Source: Chromobotia macracanthus (lineage: Eukaryota > Chordata > Actinopteri > Cypriniformes > Botiidae). Taken from it: a DNA stretch of 64,000 nucleotides. The stretch spans positions 9,609,501 through 9,673,500 of the forward strand of contig JAZGTH010000007.1 in the NCBI GenBank assembly GCA_036877525.1, in the 5' to 3' direction. Position numbers and translations under genes: made by a program. How positions within the stretch are numbered: the first letter of the stretch is position 1; the number at the start of each line of letters is the position of its first letter. The notes beneath the pieces were generated by a model. It had not been told where the DNA came from. It saw only the letters and a program-made list of their open reading frames with translations, and made no database searches. Positions 35,390-48,300 of this stretch are shown here, piece by piece.

Positions 35390-38300
35390 ATGGATTTACA
35401 AACGTTAAATGAAACGTCTGGGATTTGGGCATGTCTCCAGTTTCAGAACGGTTCGGTTCTGAACGGGATCGCGAACGGGAGTTTGGAGGTTCCCAATGGC
35501 ACCTGCGGAGACGCGCTTCTGCTGCCCAAAACGGAACCTGCGCGACCTAAAGGTAATTAGCTATTTTTATATGTATAAAATTATTAATCTGTAAAAGATG
35601 CTGTAAAGTTATTTGATTCCGATCATACGGGTTTATTCATATTTTCACAAGGGAAAATAACATGCTTATCTTGAAACAAACGGTGAATCACTTCTGTCTG
35701 CGTAACTACAGGTTGCGTTCATTTGATATTTCAGAAGTAGGTGTTATTAACCTACTGTAATGAATTTTCTCAGCCAACTGCAACAAAGGGATAAAAATAA
35801 GTCACGTCTCTATGGAAACCTGCCACATATTTCATTCAATAAATTTCAAGGTTTTAAAACACATATTAGTATATTTTACAAATACCTTGATATACATGAA
35901 TATTGGACAGGTGACGTTCCTCTCGATATCAAGTATACAACCCTAACTATTTGATGTAATTGGATTTTACAAGGCTAAATGAGGCCGTGTGTCGTCAGGA
36001 AATGCAGAGTTTGCAGTTGCTCTTTCCTCTGCTGTTACAATCACAGCCAAGACGCGTAAATAATTCAGCAGCCGCTCTTGCGTTTGTTTCACGTGTCCTC
36101 CGGGCGTTATTTTGTTTTTTACGCACAGTGTTTGTTACTCTTGCGCAGACGTAGTGAATACCAATTCCAGATTGATTTACGGTAATAAATCCATATCAAA
36201 CCACAAAACAGTAAAATATTAAAGTATGAAACATGCCAGTGTAGTACAGGAAGGAAAACGATATTTTGCATTAAAACCAGCTTCACAGGGAACAAACAGG
36301 AGTCTAATATTACTAAGACGCACAGCACGTATGGGCTGTATATTAGATTAGGGACAAACATTATTGGACGGGGTTAACTGCCACTTGCAGCATGTCAGGC
36401 AGTAACCACGGTGGCCCCATTGCCCCATTCATGCTGTTTTGCATGAATGGGGTCTTTACCAGAATTTTAACTTCTAAATTTCTGAAATTATATATTAAAT
36501 TAGATTTTTGAAATTTTCAAGACTTTTAACATACACTGGACACACTAGGAATGAATGGACATTAAAGCAGAACAATACAAAACAATGAATAGATGTGTGT
36601 AAATAAATAATGACAAAAAAGTCAGTGAAACAAGTCCCATTGCTACACAGTAACAGATGTGCTTTATGTGGTTACTTCAACGTAAATAAAAAGCTTTATT
36701 ATTTAATATTACTGAATTAAGAGTTACACAACAAAAGTATTTTTCGGATTATTCAGTTTAGTCAGATTAAACAGAAATAGCTCCTTAACGTAACAAGTGC
36801 ATGTGCACTTTTTGCAGTTTAAACAAGAGGTCTCTCCACGCTCTCGTCTCGCTGGGTGGCACGATGGACGCGTTCAGCATACCTCCAGGGGCAGGCTAAA
36901 TTTAGTGCACGCCCGCTGAAGAGCCCAATCAGAGAATACACATATTTGCTGCCCATTTTATCCATCAGCACAGGCTGTTGGGGCTCTCTGTTCTTACATC
37001 CAGCGTGCACCCTGTTCATCAAACTCTGTCATTATCTCCATCACACAGTGCTCTTCAAATCCACAGATTCGGGCCTTTTAGCATAGAGTGCACATTCATA
37101 TCCACACTCCTGGTGTATGATGACACCAGGAAGATGAAGATGCACCAGTCCCAAATGCTGTTTTCAGTATGTCACTCTATAATGAGAATATCTAAAGTAC
37201 TGTAATGAGAAAAGCGACAGTCAGTCAGTTGGAGAAATTGCAGAATTCTCTCCACAGCTGACATTTGTTTATTGGAATAGATGAGAGGTGGCTGAGAATC
37301 ATGTATATGCCTGGTATTTGTGTGTATGTGTGTGTGTGTACAGTATATTTTCAAGTTTATATGCTGGCTTTCGGATGAACTGTATTAACTTGACAAACGA
37401 TGCTGAAAGAATGCTACATCCAATCTCTGGTGAGAACCCTGTTGAGTCCTCTGAGGGTGAGATCATCAATCATGAACTAATTTAACATTCAGATGAGTCC
37501 AGCAAGAAGCTGAGCCCTCTAGTTCCATGATCACACAGATGCCGGCAGACTGTCATGGTTTTGCTTAACATTTTTAATGGGTAACTAATAAACCTCCTTG
37601 ACAGATCTTGATGGAATGATGATGACACACAATTATATGTAATAGTTTAGTTAGTATATGTATATGTTTATATTTAATATAGTATATGTTAATAGTATAT
37701 GTTTATATTTTGCATTTCTAAATATGTATGTCATTAGTATATTTGGACTTTACTGCCTGTCTCTATTTCTCATTTAAAAGGCTAATTTACTCCAAAAAGA
37801 AAATGATCTCATAATTGACTCACCCCCATACCATCCCAGGTGTATATGACTTCATCAGCTAAACACAATTCTGTTAAATAATACCCTGGCTGTTCCTAGG
37901 TCTGTAATGCCATTGAATGGATACCAATGTAATGAAACTCCAAAAACCACATACAATCATCATTAAAATAATCCAAATGACTCAAAAAACATAAACAATA
38001 ATCACAGAAAAACATAACATTTTGATATATTAAGCTTCTTCAAAACATTGCTTATCCATGTAAACAAACAGATCAGTGTACTAAGTTCAAATATGGGGGT
38101 CGTCAATAACTTGTCTCGTGAAGAAACATGCATATGACTACTAGTCATGAGACACACAAGAACCAATGAGATTTTCTTTTAATTGGTATCTTTTCAATGG
38201 CATTACAAAGCTAGGAGAAGCCAGAATATCATTTAATACTACTTCGACTATGTTAATACTATGTTCGACTATGAAGAAAGAAAGTCATATACACCTGGAA

Positions 38301-41300
38301 TGGCATAAGAGTGAGTAAATTATGAGATTTTTAATTTTTTGGTGAACTATCCATAAAAAAATTAGCAGGACTTGTAATTGTATTATAGCAACACTACTGT
38401 GTGCTTTATTGATGTTCCTAATTGACAAATGTGTTGTTTGGTTACTCCGGCACAGCACGAAGTGATCAGAATTTAAATGACTATATTACCAGTGTTTTTG
38501 GCTCACATGCTAAAGTACATAAGTACAGAACATTTGCTACCCAGTAATTTCAAACATTAATTATTATAGTTGACAATATACTTAAGCATTTTAAGATGTT
38601 TCAAAACTTTTATATTAAAGAGAGATCTGTGAAAAGAATCTCACACAATGGCAATGTTTGTGGAATTTTTCTAAAACGTGTTGTCATGAATTAGTAATTC
38701 ACTGAGACTTGAAACATGTTTGAGCTCGTCCACTTTTCCTCCATGTAGTTTTCTCTTGCAGACACAGATGTGCACACATGTGCGGTCTCATCTTCTGACA
38801 CTTAAATTGTAACTAACACCTGCAACACTGTCTGACTCACCGTAGACTAATTGCAGCTGATGCTATAACATAAGGTTGAATTCTGTTGGTTTCTGTTATG
38901 TTTTGCTACATAAAATCTCCTGAGTCCTTGAATAATTCCAGTAACTACAGCAGCAACGTTCCAATGCAATGACATTTTCAGCCATTCAATACAGCATTTC
39001 ACATATATATACAATGCAGGCATAAATGACCGAGAAGAATGGGTGCTCAGGGACTTTGTGGGATCATGAGTTTGTAAAGAGACTGCACATTAACTGTGAC
39101 AGAAAAGCTATACTAGCCTGCTACGTACTGAATACTGTGCAGTGTACACTATGTACTGTCTGCTGTTCTGTACCAATAGTCAGTCAAACAGTATTTCAAA
39201 TACAAGGTCAATTTTATGAAGTGCATTACATTGTGGGATACTGGAATGTAATGATACTATTTTAATGAAACTGTTTTTCTGAATTAGTTAAGTGTGCTAT
39301 TCTGAATTTTTACATTCAAAATGTGTACAAATTTATTAATAAATATGTTTATATTACTGAAAAGTTTTCTCATCCATATTTTCCTCATCCACACTTTATT
39401 ATAGTAATCCTGTGCTTTGCATAGTTGTTAATATGCACCCTTAATTCCTGCAGTTCAGTAAGCAGCCTTTAATCTGGTTATACTGTTGCATAGCCATCCA
39501 TGCATTATTTATTAAATACACACAGCCGTAAGTGGATCTCTACAACAACCATAACACATAGTTAAAGGAAAACAAATGTCTTTCCTGATGGCTTTAATGT
39601 GCTCTGTCCTGCTCAATTTAATTAGCAAATAGTTAATTATTTTAATTAGTGACAGGCACTTGTCCAGGCTGTGGACACCAATTATAAAAAGCCTTCAAGA
39701 AACAGCATGGATTACTCTTCTACCTCCGAAATATTGATTGCGACTTAAAAGGATTTTTAATAAAAGTCTAGCTTTCTCAAAAAGTTTCTCAAAAAAAAAA
39801 TTATGACTCACTTGACCACGGACGCAACTGACTGTTCATTCATTGCGTGTAAAAAGCGTTGTCAAAAAAGTGCTGTGTGAGAAAACGTATGCAAATATTT
39901 GATTCATAATTCATGAAAAAACGTTCACGATATCGTGAGTTCTCCTGATTGTAATTTATTCATGCAATCCTTCTTCAGTTAGAACCATTTCCACCCACCC
40001 TGCATTAGAGACTGTATTCTTAACCCAGTTCAATCACCTCATGAATTGATCATGAGACCGAAAGCATTGATGAAGGGGCTGAATGTTGTTAAGGGCAAAT
40101 CCAACATCTTAAACAGTAGCTTTGTGTTTCTGTAGACAATGTGTTGATGAAAATGGAATGGTAAGGAATCAGAGCCTTATCTTTACAAATTATCATGCCA
40201 AGGCATTTAATGTCTTATTAATATCTGATTAAATTTAATTTATTTAATTTTTGATTTAACTGTATTTGATTTTGAAAATTATCTTGAAATGATTATGATC
40301 TTTAATTTTAAAATTATTGTCAATCTTTAAATGTGCAGCAAGGTAATAGATGCATGGGAGGGTGTCTTGATTAAGATGGATGGACTGTGACGTAAGTTGT
40401 GAATGTTAATAGTACAGGTTTGTGCCTGTATGTGCTGAGATGGTCTTAAGCAAGCAGCTGTCACTGATGCCAAGAATACATAGTGAAATATGTTGAGGGA
40501 TGCATTCATCCATAGGGAGACCAGCACAGAGGATGGAGTAACTGGTTTTGATTAGACAGTGCTGTTGTAACATTTCAATTGTCAGGAGGGCAGAGAGCGA
40601 TTCATTCTTCTGAATGTAATTTATGGTTCTACTCTGTCTCAGCCTGTTTGTTGTTATTTGTTGGTCTTTGCGTGCAGTCGGTATAAGATATCTTGACAAC
40701 TGGTGCAAATTTTCAATTTTCCTTTGTACCAGAAATTTGGGCAAAGGGGTGATCTGGTTAAGCATCTGGTTAAGCACCCCTTGGGCAAAGGGGTGATCAG
40801 GTTAAGCATCTGGTTAACCTTTGAACTTGTACAGCTTGTACAAATGAATCTTAGTATACTAGAGATTTCAAAATTGGTTCTTAAAAGTAACTTTAGCACA
40901 TTGACCGCATTGATGACACATACTGTTAAAAATATAATTTTTTGCACCTAAACCAAGTCAATCCACCCCCAAGTCAAAAAAATAAATACTGGAGTTACCT
41001 CATACTTCACGTATTAAGTTACCTCATACTTCAAGTATTTCCCAAAGGCTTGTGAAACCCACGTCTGTGACAGACTTTACAGCAACTGTGACAGAATTTA
41101 CAGTGACTGTCATGTTCACAGTTCTCCCACATAGAGTCATGTGCAGAATACTTAACTTTTGGAGGCATTCTCTGTAACAATGAGAGAAAAGTGAGAGATT
41201 ACATTGATTTCCGCTGAGCTACTCATGTGTACCGCATGTCTTAAAAGATCAAAGTCCTGGAGTTGTGAGCATCGTTTTGGTGAATCTAATCCTCTAAGAC

Positions 41301-42823
41301 TGGTGGCTACAGGCGATCAGTAATGGAGCACACACACAGAAGTCTGTTCTGTAGTCAAAGGTGGCCTCGATTGATTGCTTTAGCCTGACTAAGCCACAAA
41401 CAGGATATGACTGTTCACATCCCATAATCCTCTCTGCTCATGCTGGCACACATTGACTGTGATCCTCTGAGACAGTAGTGAAAAGCAGCTGGAATACTCT
41501 GCCCAAAAAATGGATTCTTGTCAATGCAGAGTAAATGGGCCCTAAAAAGTGGAACTCAACATTTAGTGCTGGTTGGGGCTGGTTGTTATAATGCGTAGCT
41601 CATCATTACAGAGAAAGTTAAGATGCAATACTGTATGTGTATAGTGTAAATGCTCTGCTCTTACCAAATTTATAGTTAAAAAGTGTTTGTTTGTAAAGTA
41701 TTTGTTTTATAATAATTCACTTAATGATGAACCATATCGGTCTCACTTACCAAACACAAGATCATGCAAGATCATATATTTAGATCATAATTTGATAATG
41801 GTATTTATTATCAGGGTCTGAATTAAGTAAAGCTTTAGTTTCAAACACTGTGCATCTGTCTAGTTTGAAGTCTGTGTGATCAGAATATGATGAATACTAT
41901 ACTGCACAGGTCATAGCTCTTAACCAAAATTAAATTATTGGAGAATGTTTGGCTGAATGTTTGGAGAAAGTTACAGTGAAGAACTGATGTATCTTCCATC
42001 AGTCAGACCATATGGGACGAGGATGTTGTGAAATTATAAAGTAGCAAAGCCAATGAAAGTTAGATGCTAAAAACAGATCTCAATTCATCAGATTGAACTC
42101 TTCATGTTCAACTGCTACAGCTGTACCTATATATCTAATCAACTGCTAAAGTGTTTCATGTCGATATCACAATAATAACAAAAATAACAACAATGATGAA
42201 CAGTAACGTAACAATAACGTTTTTTGCTTATGGTTCTTAGTTTCATATCATTGTGCAAAAATCCAGTCATTTTTCTCCATTAGTCCCTGCAGGTCAATTT
42301 CAGGGTATTCCCTCAATCAGTCAGCACTCAGACAACTTTTCAATTACACATCAATGTTCAAGTTTCTAACTCATCACTCAAATTAGGTATCAGGCCGTGT
42401 CAGAAAGGACGATAAAATGTGTGAAAATGTGATTTCTGGCCACAGAGACCAGCTGAAAAAGCCCCCAAACATGCTGCTTTAAGTGTTTGAAAGAGCTGTT
42501 ATGTTCTAAGCATATTGTTTGATGATAGATGGTTTGTTTTCCATCACCAGCCTCAGGTTGCATTGTGGACCATTAGATGCATTTATCAAATTCACTGGAA
42601 TAAAGATGAAACATCTGATATGCGCATAGCAGCTTTATTGATTAACATGCTAATGTAGCTGAGTCACAACATCAATGTAAAAACACTTTTGATCATCACA
42701 TATGGCCAGACTTCATTGGGCCACGTCTTGCTCTTCAAGGCAGACCCTTTTTTGAAGCTGAATCACATTATTTGAAAATAAACACATTAGGGCTGAAGGA
42801 TGTATGACATTTGAATTCATTTT

Positions 42824-42868
<45 letters not shown>

Positions 42869-45265
42869 CATTAATGTTGCTTCTATTCTAAAACGCAGCA
42901 ACAATGTGATTATGGCAATGGTTTTAACACATTTTTTAATAAGTTCCCTGAAGATCATGTCATTAAACTAGATTTGCTTGTTCTTTGTCTTATTACTCAG
43001 GATAAGAGCATTGTAAGGCAGACAATATATTGGTCTGTTTGCAGTTTAAACAACAGTAGCAAAATGTCAATTTATTTATTTAAACAACAGTTTAAGGTAA
43101 GTAAAAAACATAGGTAAATATTGTTGTTATTGACTATGTATTGTTATACTGGTGCTTAGAAATGAGATAATGACATTGTATTTCTTCCAGTAGAAAACTT
43201 GTTTTTTAACTAGATTTTTACTGTTTTTAAAATAATAAAAACTAAATAAAATCCCCCTTCAAACTGTATCAGAACAAACAAAATCAACATATTATCAACA
43301 TATTTTTCAAAGATTGTCTAATGCTTGAAATATATCCTGAATTATTGTTTTATGGGTGTAAGTCCTAAACCACATTACTTAAATCATCTGTGATTTATGT
43401 ACATCAAAATTACCACATCAGCAAATTACTGACAGCACAGAAAATGCGGGTAAGCATGAAACAGTTTGATTAAGCAATTTTAATGCTTCAGTAATACAGA
43501 CAGTCTCCTAAACATATCTTAAACTATCCATCATTGGTCTACTTGATTTCTTATTTTGCACAAGCTACCTGCAAGTGTTGTTTACACTTTCTAATTTCAA
43601 AGCAGGGATCAAACTTGAGGTGTCTATATGCAGTTTGAATCTTTACGTTTGTCTTTCAGAAATGGATTCACTCCGCATTCTGCTATACTCTCTCATTTTC
43701 TTTCTGAGTGTGTTTGGAAATCTGCTCATCATCGTGGTTTTGGTGGTGAATAAGCGAATGCGGACGGTCACCAACTCATTCCTGCTGTCCCTGGCCATTA
43801 GTGACCTTATGATGGCTGTTTTTTGCATGCCCTTCACTCTGATTCCCAACCTCCTGGAGGATTTCATCTTCGGAGCTGCCATGTGCAAGATTGTGGCCTA
43901 TCTCATGGGTAAGACAGTTTTTCAGTTCTTCCAACTGCAGACTGATTTAATGGCATTACTACACCGTCAATTAGTTAAACTGCTATTGTATCAATTTGTT
44001 ACCTTGTCAGCAATGAGATATGTCGTTTATGACTGTACCAGGAATTAATTTATTGAAAGCAGGTGCTGAAAGCATGTCAACCAGATTAAATACCCTTTCT
44101 TATAGAATATATGTTTTCTGAGTGTCAGTGTCAGCTGACAAGCCCACAGTTTGTTCACTAACTGTCTGATGCATATAAATGTGAAAAGTTTTTGTAATGT
44201 TAAAGGTTTTGCCTTACATGTCAGTCAGAATGGTCTCTTCCTGTCTAAGTGGGCGGTTTTTGTGTAATATACCCAGATTTCATGTCGCAAACCGAAAGTC
44301 TGAAGACTACTGTTTGCGTGTAATAAAATTACCAAGATTTTACCAAGGTTTTTATTACATCACTAAGACTGACATTGACACAAAATCACTACCTTGCTAA
44401 ATGAAAGTCAAGTCTTAACAGCTGATACAAAACCAAGGTCAATTTTAATACACAAGGTCTGCTGGCAAATGGCTTATAGGAGAAAAAAAATCGACTGTTA
44501 TTCTGGAACATAGAACATGCATTTGCAAAAAAGTCACACACACAAAAGTTCTATAAAGACCCAGGTACCAGGTATTCCAAGAACAATTACATTATCATGT
44601 ACGGGCCATCAGATAATGTTTCTGAAGGATGTTATTTTTTCTTGCATCGTGTTCGCTGTCTGGTGGAAATCCTGGGGATGACATAGTTGAGAAGAAAGCA
44701 GATCTTATTTGCTTGAATGTGTGCGAGGCGCCCAGGGCCCACGCAGTGTCAGAGCGACGTGGCAGCATGTCCAACGCTCTGTGCCAACCGCAACCACTCT
44801 CCTACTGTTTATTTTTGAGGGGGAGGGAAAGGAAGGGATTTGTAAAGCAAAGAACAATTTCCCCTGGTATAGGCTTTGGTTCAGAGGGTGAGATCAGATC
44901 AGCTGTCGGGCCATCAGGACAGTAATTCCTAAAACATGCAGGGCTGTGTCCACTCTCGCTTTACCGAGGCCTGATGGAACAGCATTTCAAAATGCTGATA
45001 CCTTTTTATTTTGACAAAAACATATTTTTTTAAGGATTTGTCACTTTCAATTTTGCAAGGTGTCAATCCCTTGGAAAACATAACAGGTGTGCAATAAAAA
45101 CATTGAGTGATAAGAGAAACTGCATCAGAAAGCCTGGTGGATAAACCAGATGTGAAAACAGAGATTAAACTGGGATTTTTTGGGTGGAATTTTAAAAACA
45201 GTGGTGATTCTGGTGCCCAAGGCCAGTGGTTATTAATTCCTTTTCACATTTTTTATTTGTGTGTG

Positions 45266-45309
<44 letters not shown>

Positions 45310-48300
45310 TTTGCTAAACCAGTTCAAACCAGAAAAAACATTTAAGCAAAAATTAAATACAGCCTTGTAGAGCTAATTATACAAACTTCACCAAAGTCTA
45401 TAACATGACAAAGTGGATCTCGTTAATATCTAATTTTGTTTTCCAGTGTCTCCAGTGAGATCTCCTACTTCTCGGGTTTTGCTCCTGAGACACAGACCTT
45501 ATGTCACATCAGTTTCCTCTTCTCACATTTTCGCAAGTTCTCTCCTCATAGTTCAACAATATCTCAGTCTGTGCTAAGATTAAAAGTATGAACTCAAGCA
45601 TTACTCATCAAATTTTTCCAAGACCAAATTATCTGAGTTATGACCATATTCACAAACAAACAGAAAAAGTGCCAGAACACAGTTCCAGATTGTTCTTGGC
45701 CAGTTTAACCCCTGTGTGATTTGTAGCCTGCTATTTAAGCTCTGGGGGGTTCTTGGGGAAATATTTAAGCTCTCAGGGTTATGTAACATTTCATTAAATC
45801 ATAAATGTGTTTTTGCCTTATCACAGGAATCTCAGTGTGCATATCAACTTTCAGCCTGGTGGCTATAGCAATTGAGAGGTACAGTGCAATTTGCAACCCA
45901 CTGAAGTCGCGGGCATGGCAGACGAGGTCTCATGCCTATAAAGTCATTGCTACGACATGGGCTGTGTCCTTCCTTATAATGACGCCCTATCCGATCTTCA
46001 GCACCCTGGTCAAGTTCACCAAACCCAACAACACTACAGCTCACATGTGCCGCCATGATTGGCCGAAGAACGAGGTGGAGCAAGCATGGTGAGTGCTGCA
46101 AGTCTTTGGTAAACGGAGTAATAAAATATTGATTAAATAATACGATAACCTGATTATTTTGGTGACACCCAAACATTGTGTCAGACTGCGCATAGGATTG
46201 GTTGTTATAGATGCACCTACAATAAGCACAAAGCAGATTTAAGGGAATTTGTGGGTTCAGTACCACTTAATCTCTTATGCATGCTGTTGATTATAGCAAA
46301 ATAATTTTGAAAAATCCCATCAGTTGAACAAACAAAAGTTTTTCTTTTTTCCCTAACTTATCAATGTAAACCAAGCAAAGTCTGTAACTTCTGCATGCTA
46401 CCTGCAAAGGATGTTAGAACATGACATAAGCAAAAAAATGAGCTGCACATTTCTGTTTTTTAAACCCCCAGAATGCACTGCAGTATAGTGCATTCTAAGT
46501 GTTTGTCTGTATCTGCCCTTATTATGAGAGACAAAAGCAGAATATCAAAGAGTCACTATGTTGCGTGTGATTAGGTGCAGAGGTAGTAGGAGGTGGTCTT
46601 GTAGTCAGCTGGTTGCCTCCTGGGGAACATTCATGTTTTATGACAGCCGCTAGTTTATGTGCTAGGTAGACTGCTAGCAACAACAACAACAATATTCCTG
46701 GTTTCTCTGAGTTTCCTTATATATTATTTGTATTTTTTCTTATAAATAATAACCCATGAGCAATAACCCATGAGAGGCTGTGCATTTTGGGAAGTTTACC
46801 ACAAATAAGATGTGTTGTAAGGCATGTTGCAAACATTGTTCCTTCTAGATTACTTGAATCAAACTTAAATGATTGGATAGCATTTCAACTGAAGTCCATC
46901 CTCATATATATTGATTTTCATTATGGAACTGAATGTGACTAATCTTGTGCGGAAATATGCAGTGCTGATTATTTTCATGAAATCAGGGCCACATCCTAGA
47001 GATTTTAGGTTCATAGGGGCACCAAATGGAATTGCAAAAATAATGACCATTTCCAAACAAGTAGAATTCCAGTGTCATGCATTATTATTTGTCATGTTTT
47101 CCTGAAACTACACCTTTTTTAAAAAAAACAAGACAGAAGCATAACAGTAATGCATGACCTTTAAATAACTTTAATAACTATACTAATATTGACTAAATAG
47201 CCCTATATGTGACATAAAAAACCCCAACATAGGATAAACGGTCTAATGAAGAAACTGATCAGTTGGCATTTCATACACATTATATTTTTTTACTGACATT
47301 TAAAATTATTTTTATAAATTATTTATTTTTATAATTATACATTATACATTTCGCACATTGTGCAGAAGTGCGAAGGGTGGTTGAATGAGGACTGCTGACA
47401 TACATCCTGACATGGCAATTTAATATAACAGTATTAATAATTTCAATATAACAGTGTGGTGCTTGTCAACACGATTAAACATAACTGTAACATGTTTTAG
47501 CATGAATGAGCACAATACTAACATGATTTACCATGATAATTAAAGACTTCTTCCCAGTCTGAGTTAAAAGTGACCACCCACTTTTCTCAACGATGTTGTG
47601 ATTCCTCTCTCTGTTATCAATAGAAGTCAATGGGGCTGTTGCTAGGGTACTATAACTCATTTCTAGGGCTTTGCCATGAAGTTGTAATGTCAACATTTGT
47701 GGTTGCTTGCTAAGCTGAGTGATATGAGCCCACCCCCATGTCTCTATGATATTCTGATGCAAAGCTATGACATCACAAAATTCAGCCCGATTTTTTGACC
47801 ACTTTATCATAAGCTCAAGAAACATCATACTCCCGATCGTTTATAAAAGTCATAGCACGCTTCTCCTTAATAAGGGTTGAATTGACCCTTCATTGATGGG
47901 TCTACAACAAACGGTGCGGGACGAGTTAGTTTTGTCCAGAAACAGAAGAGAGTAATAGTGCAAGAGTAATAGTAATGCTTTGTTTTACAAGCACCACTAA
48001 TAACCTGAATAAACAATTCTTTCATTGTAACCTGTAGGTTGTTACCAAGCAATGTAGAAACTTTTAACCCTAATGCCAATAACTTTCTGTACTTGTGATT
48101 CATCAAGGCAGAACATGTTTCATCAAAATAGAACACTTCTTGACTAATAACTGTGTATTAGTCAGTGCATTTCTAAATACGTCTTAAGGAGCTGTGCATA
48201 CGTGGGTGTGTTAGTGGGGGGTTTATTGCTCCGTATAGCTGGAAGTGTAGCGTAGGAAGGGAGTTCTATATAGTCGTCTTGTTCCTCTATTGGTTTTATT

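Larger units (their letters stand above)
35553..43659 (+). other. cckbr intron 1 (8.1 kb)
   Basis: Phase-1 intron from GTAATT at 35,553 to acceptor GTCTTTCAG at 43,659. It contains a hairpin at 36,421-36,450, a MITE at 37,780-38,352, a 44-bp tandem duplication at 40,737-40,820 and an (AT)n microsatellite at 42,827-42,865. No other coding sequence was recognised. Confidence 0.8.

Noticed and set aside
42713..42958. 81-codon - strand frame in cckbr intron 1
   Set aside because: It runs through an (AT)n microsatellite and has no family resemblance.
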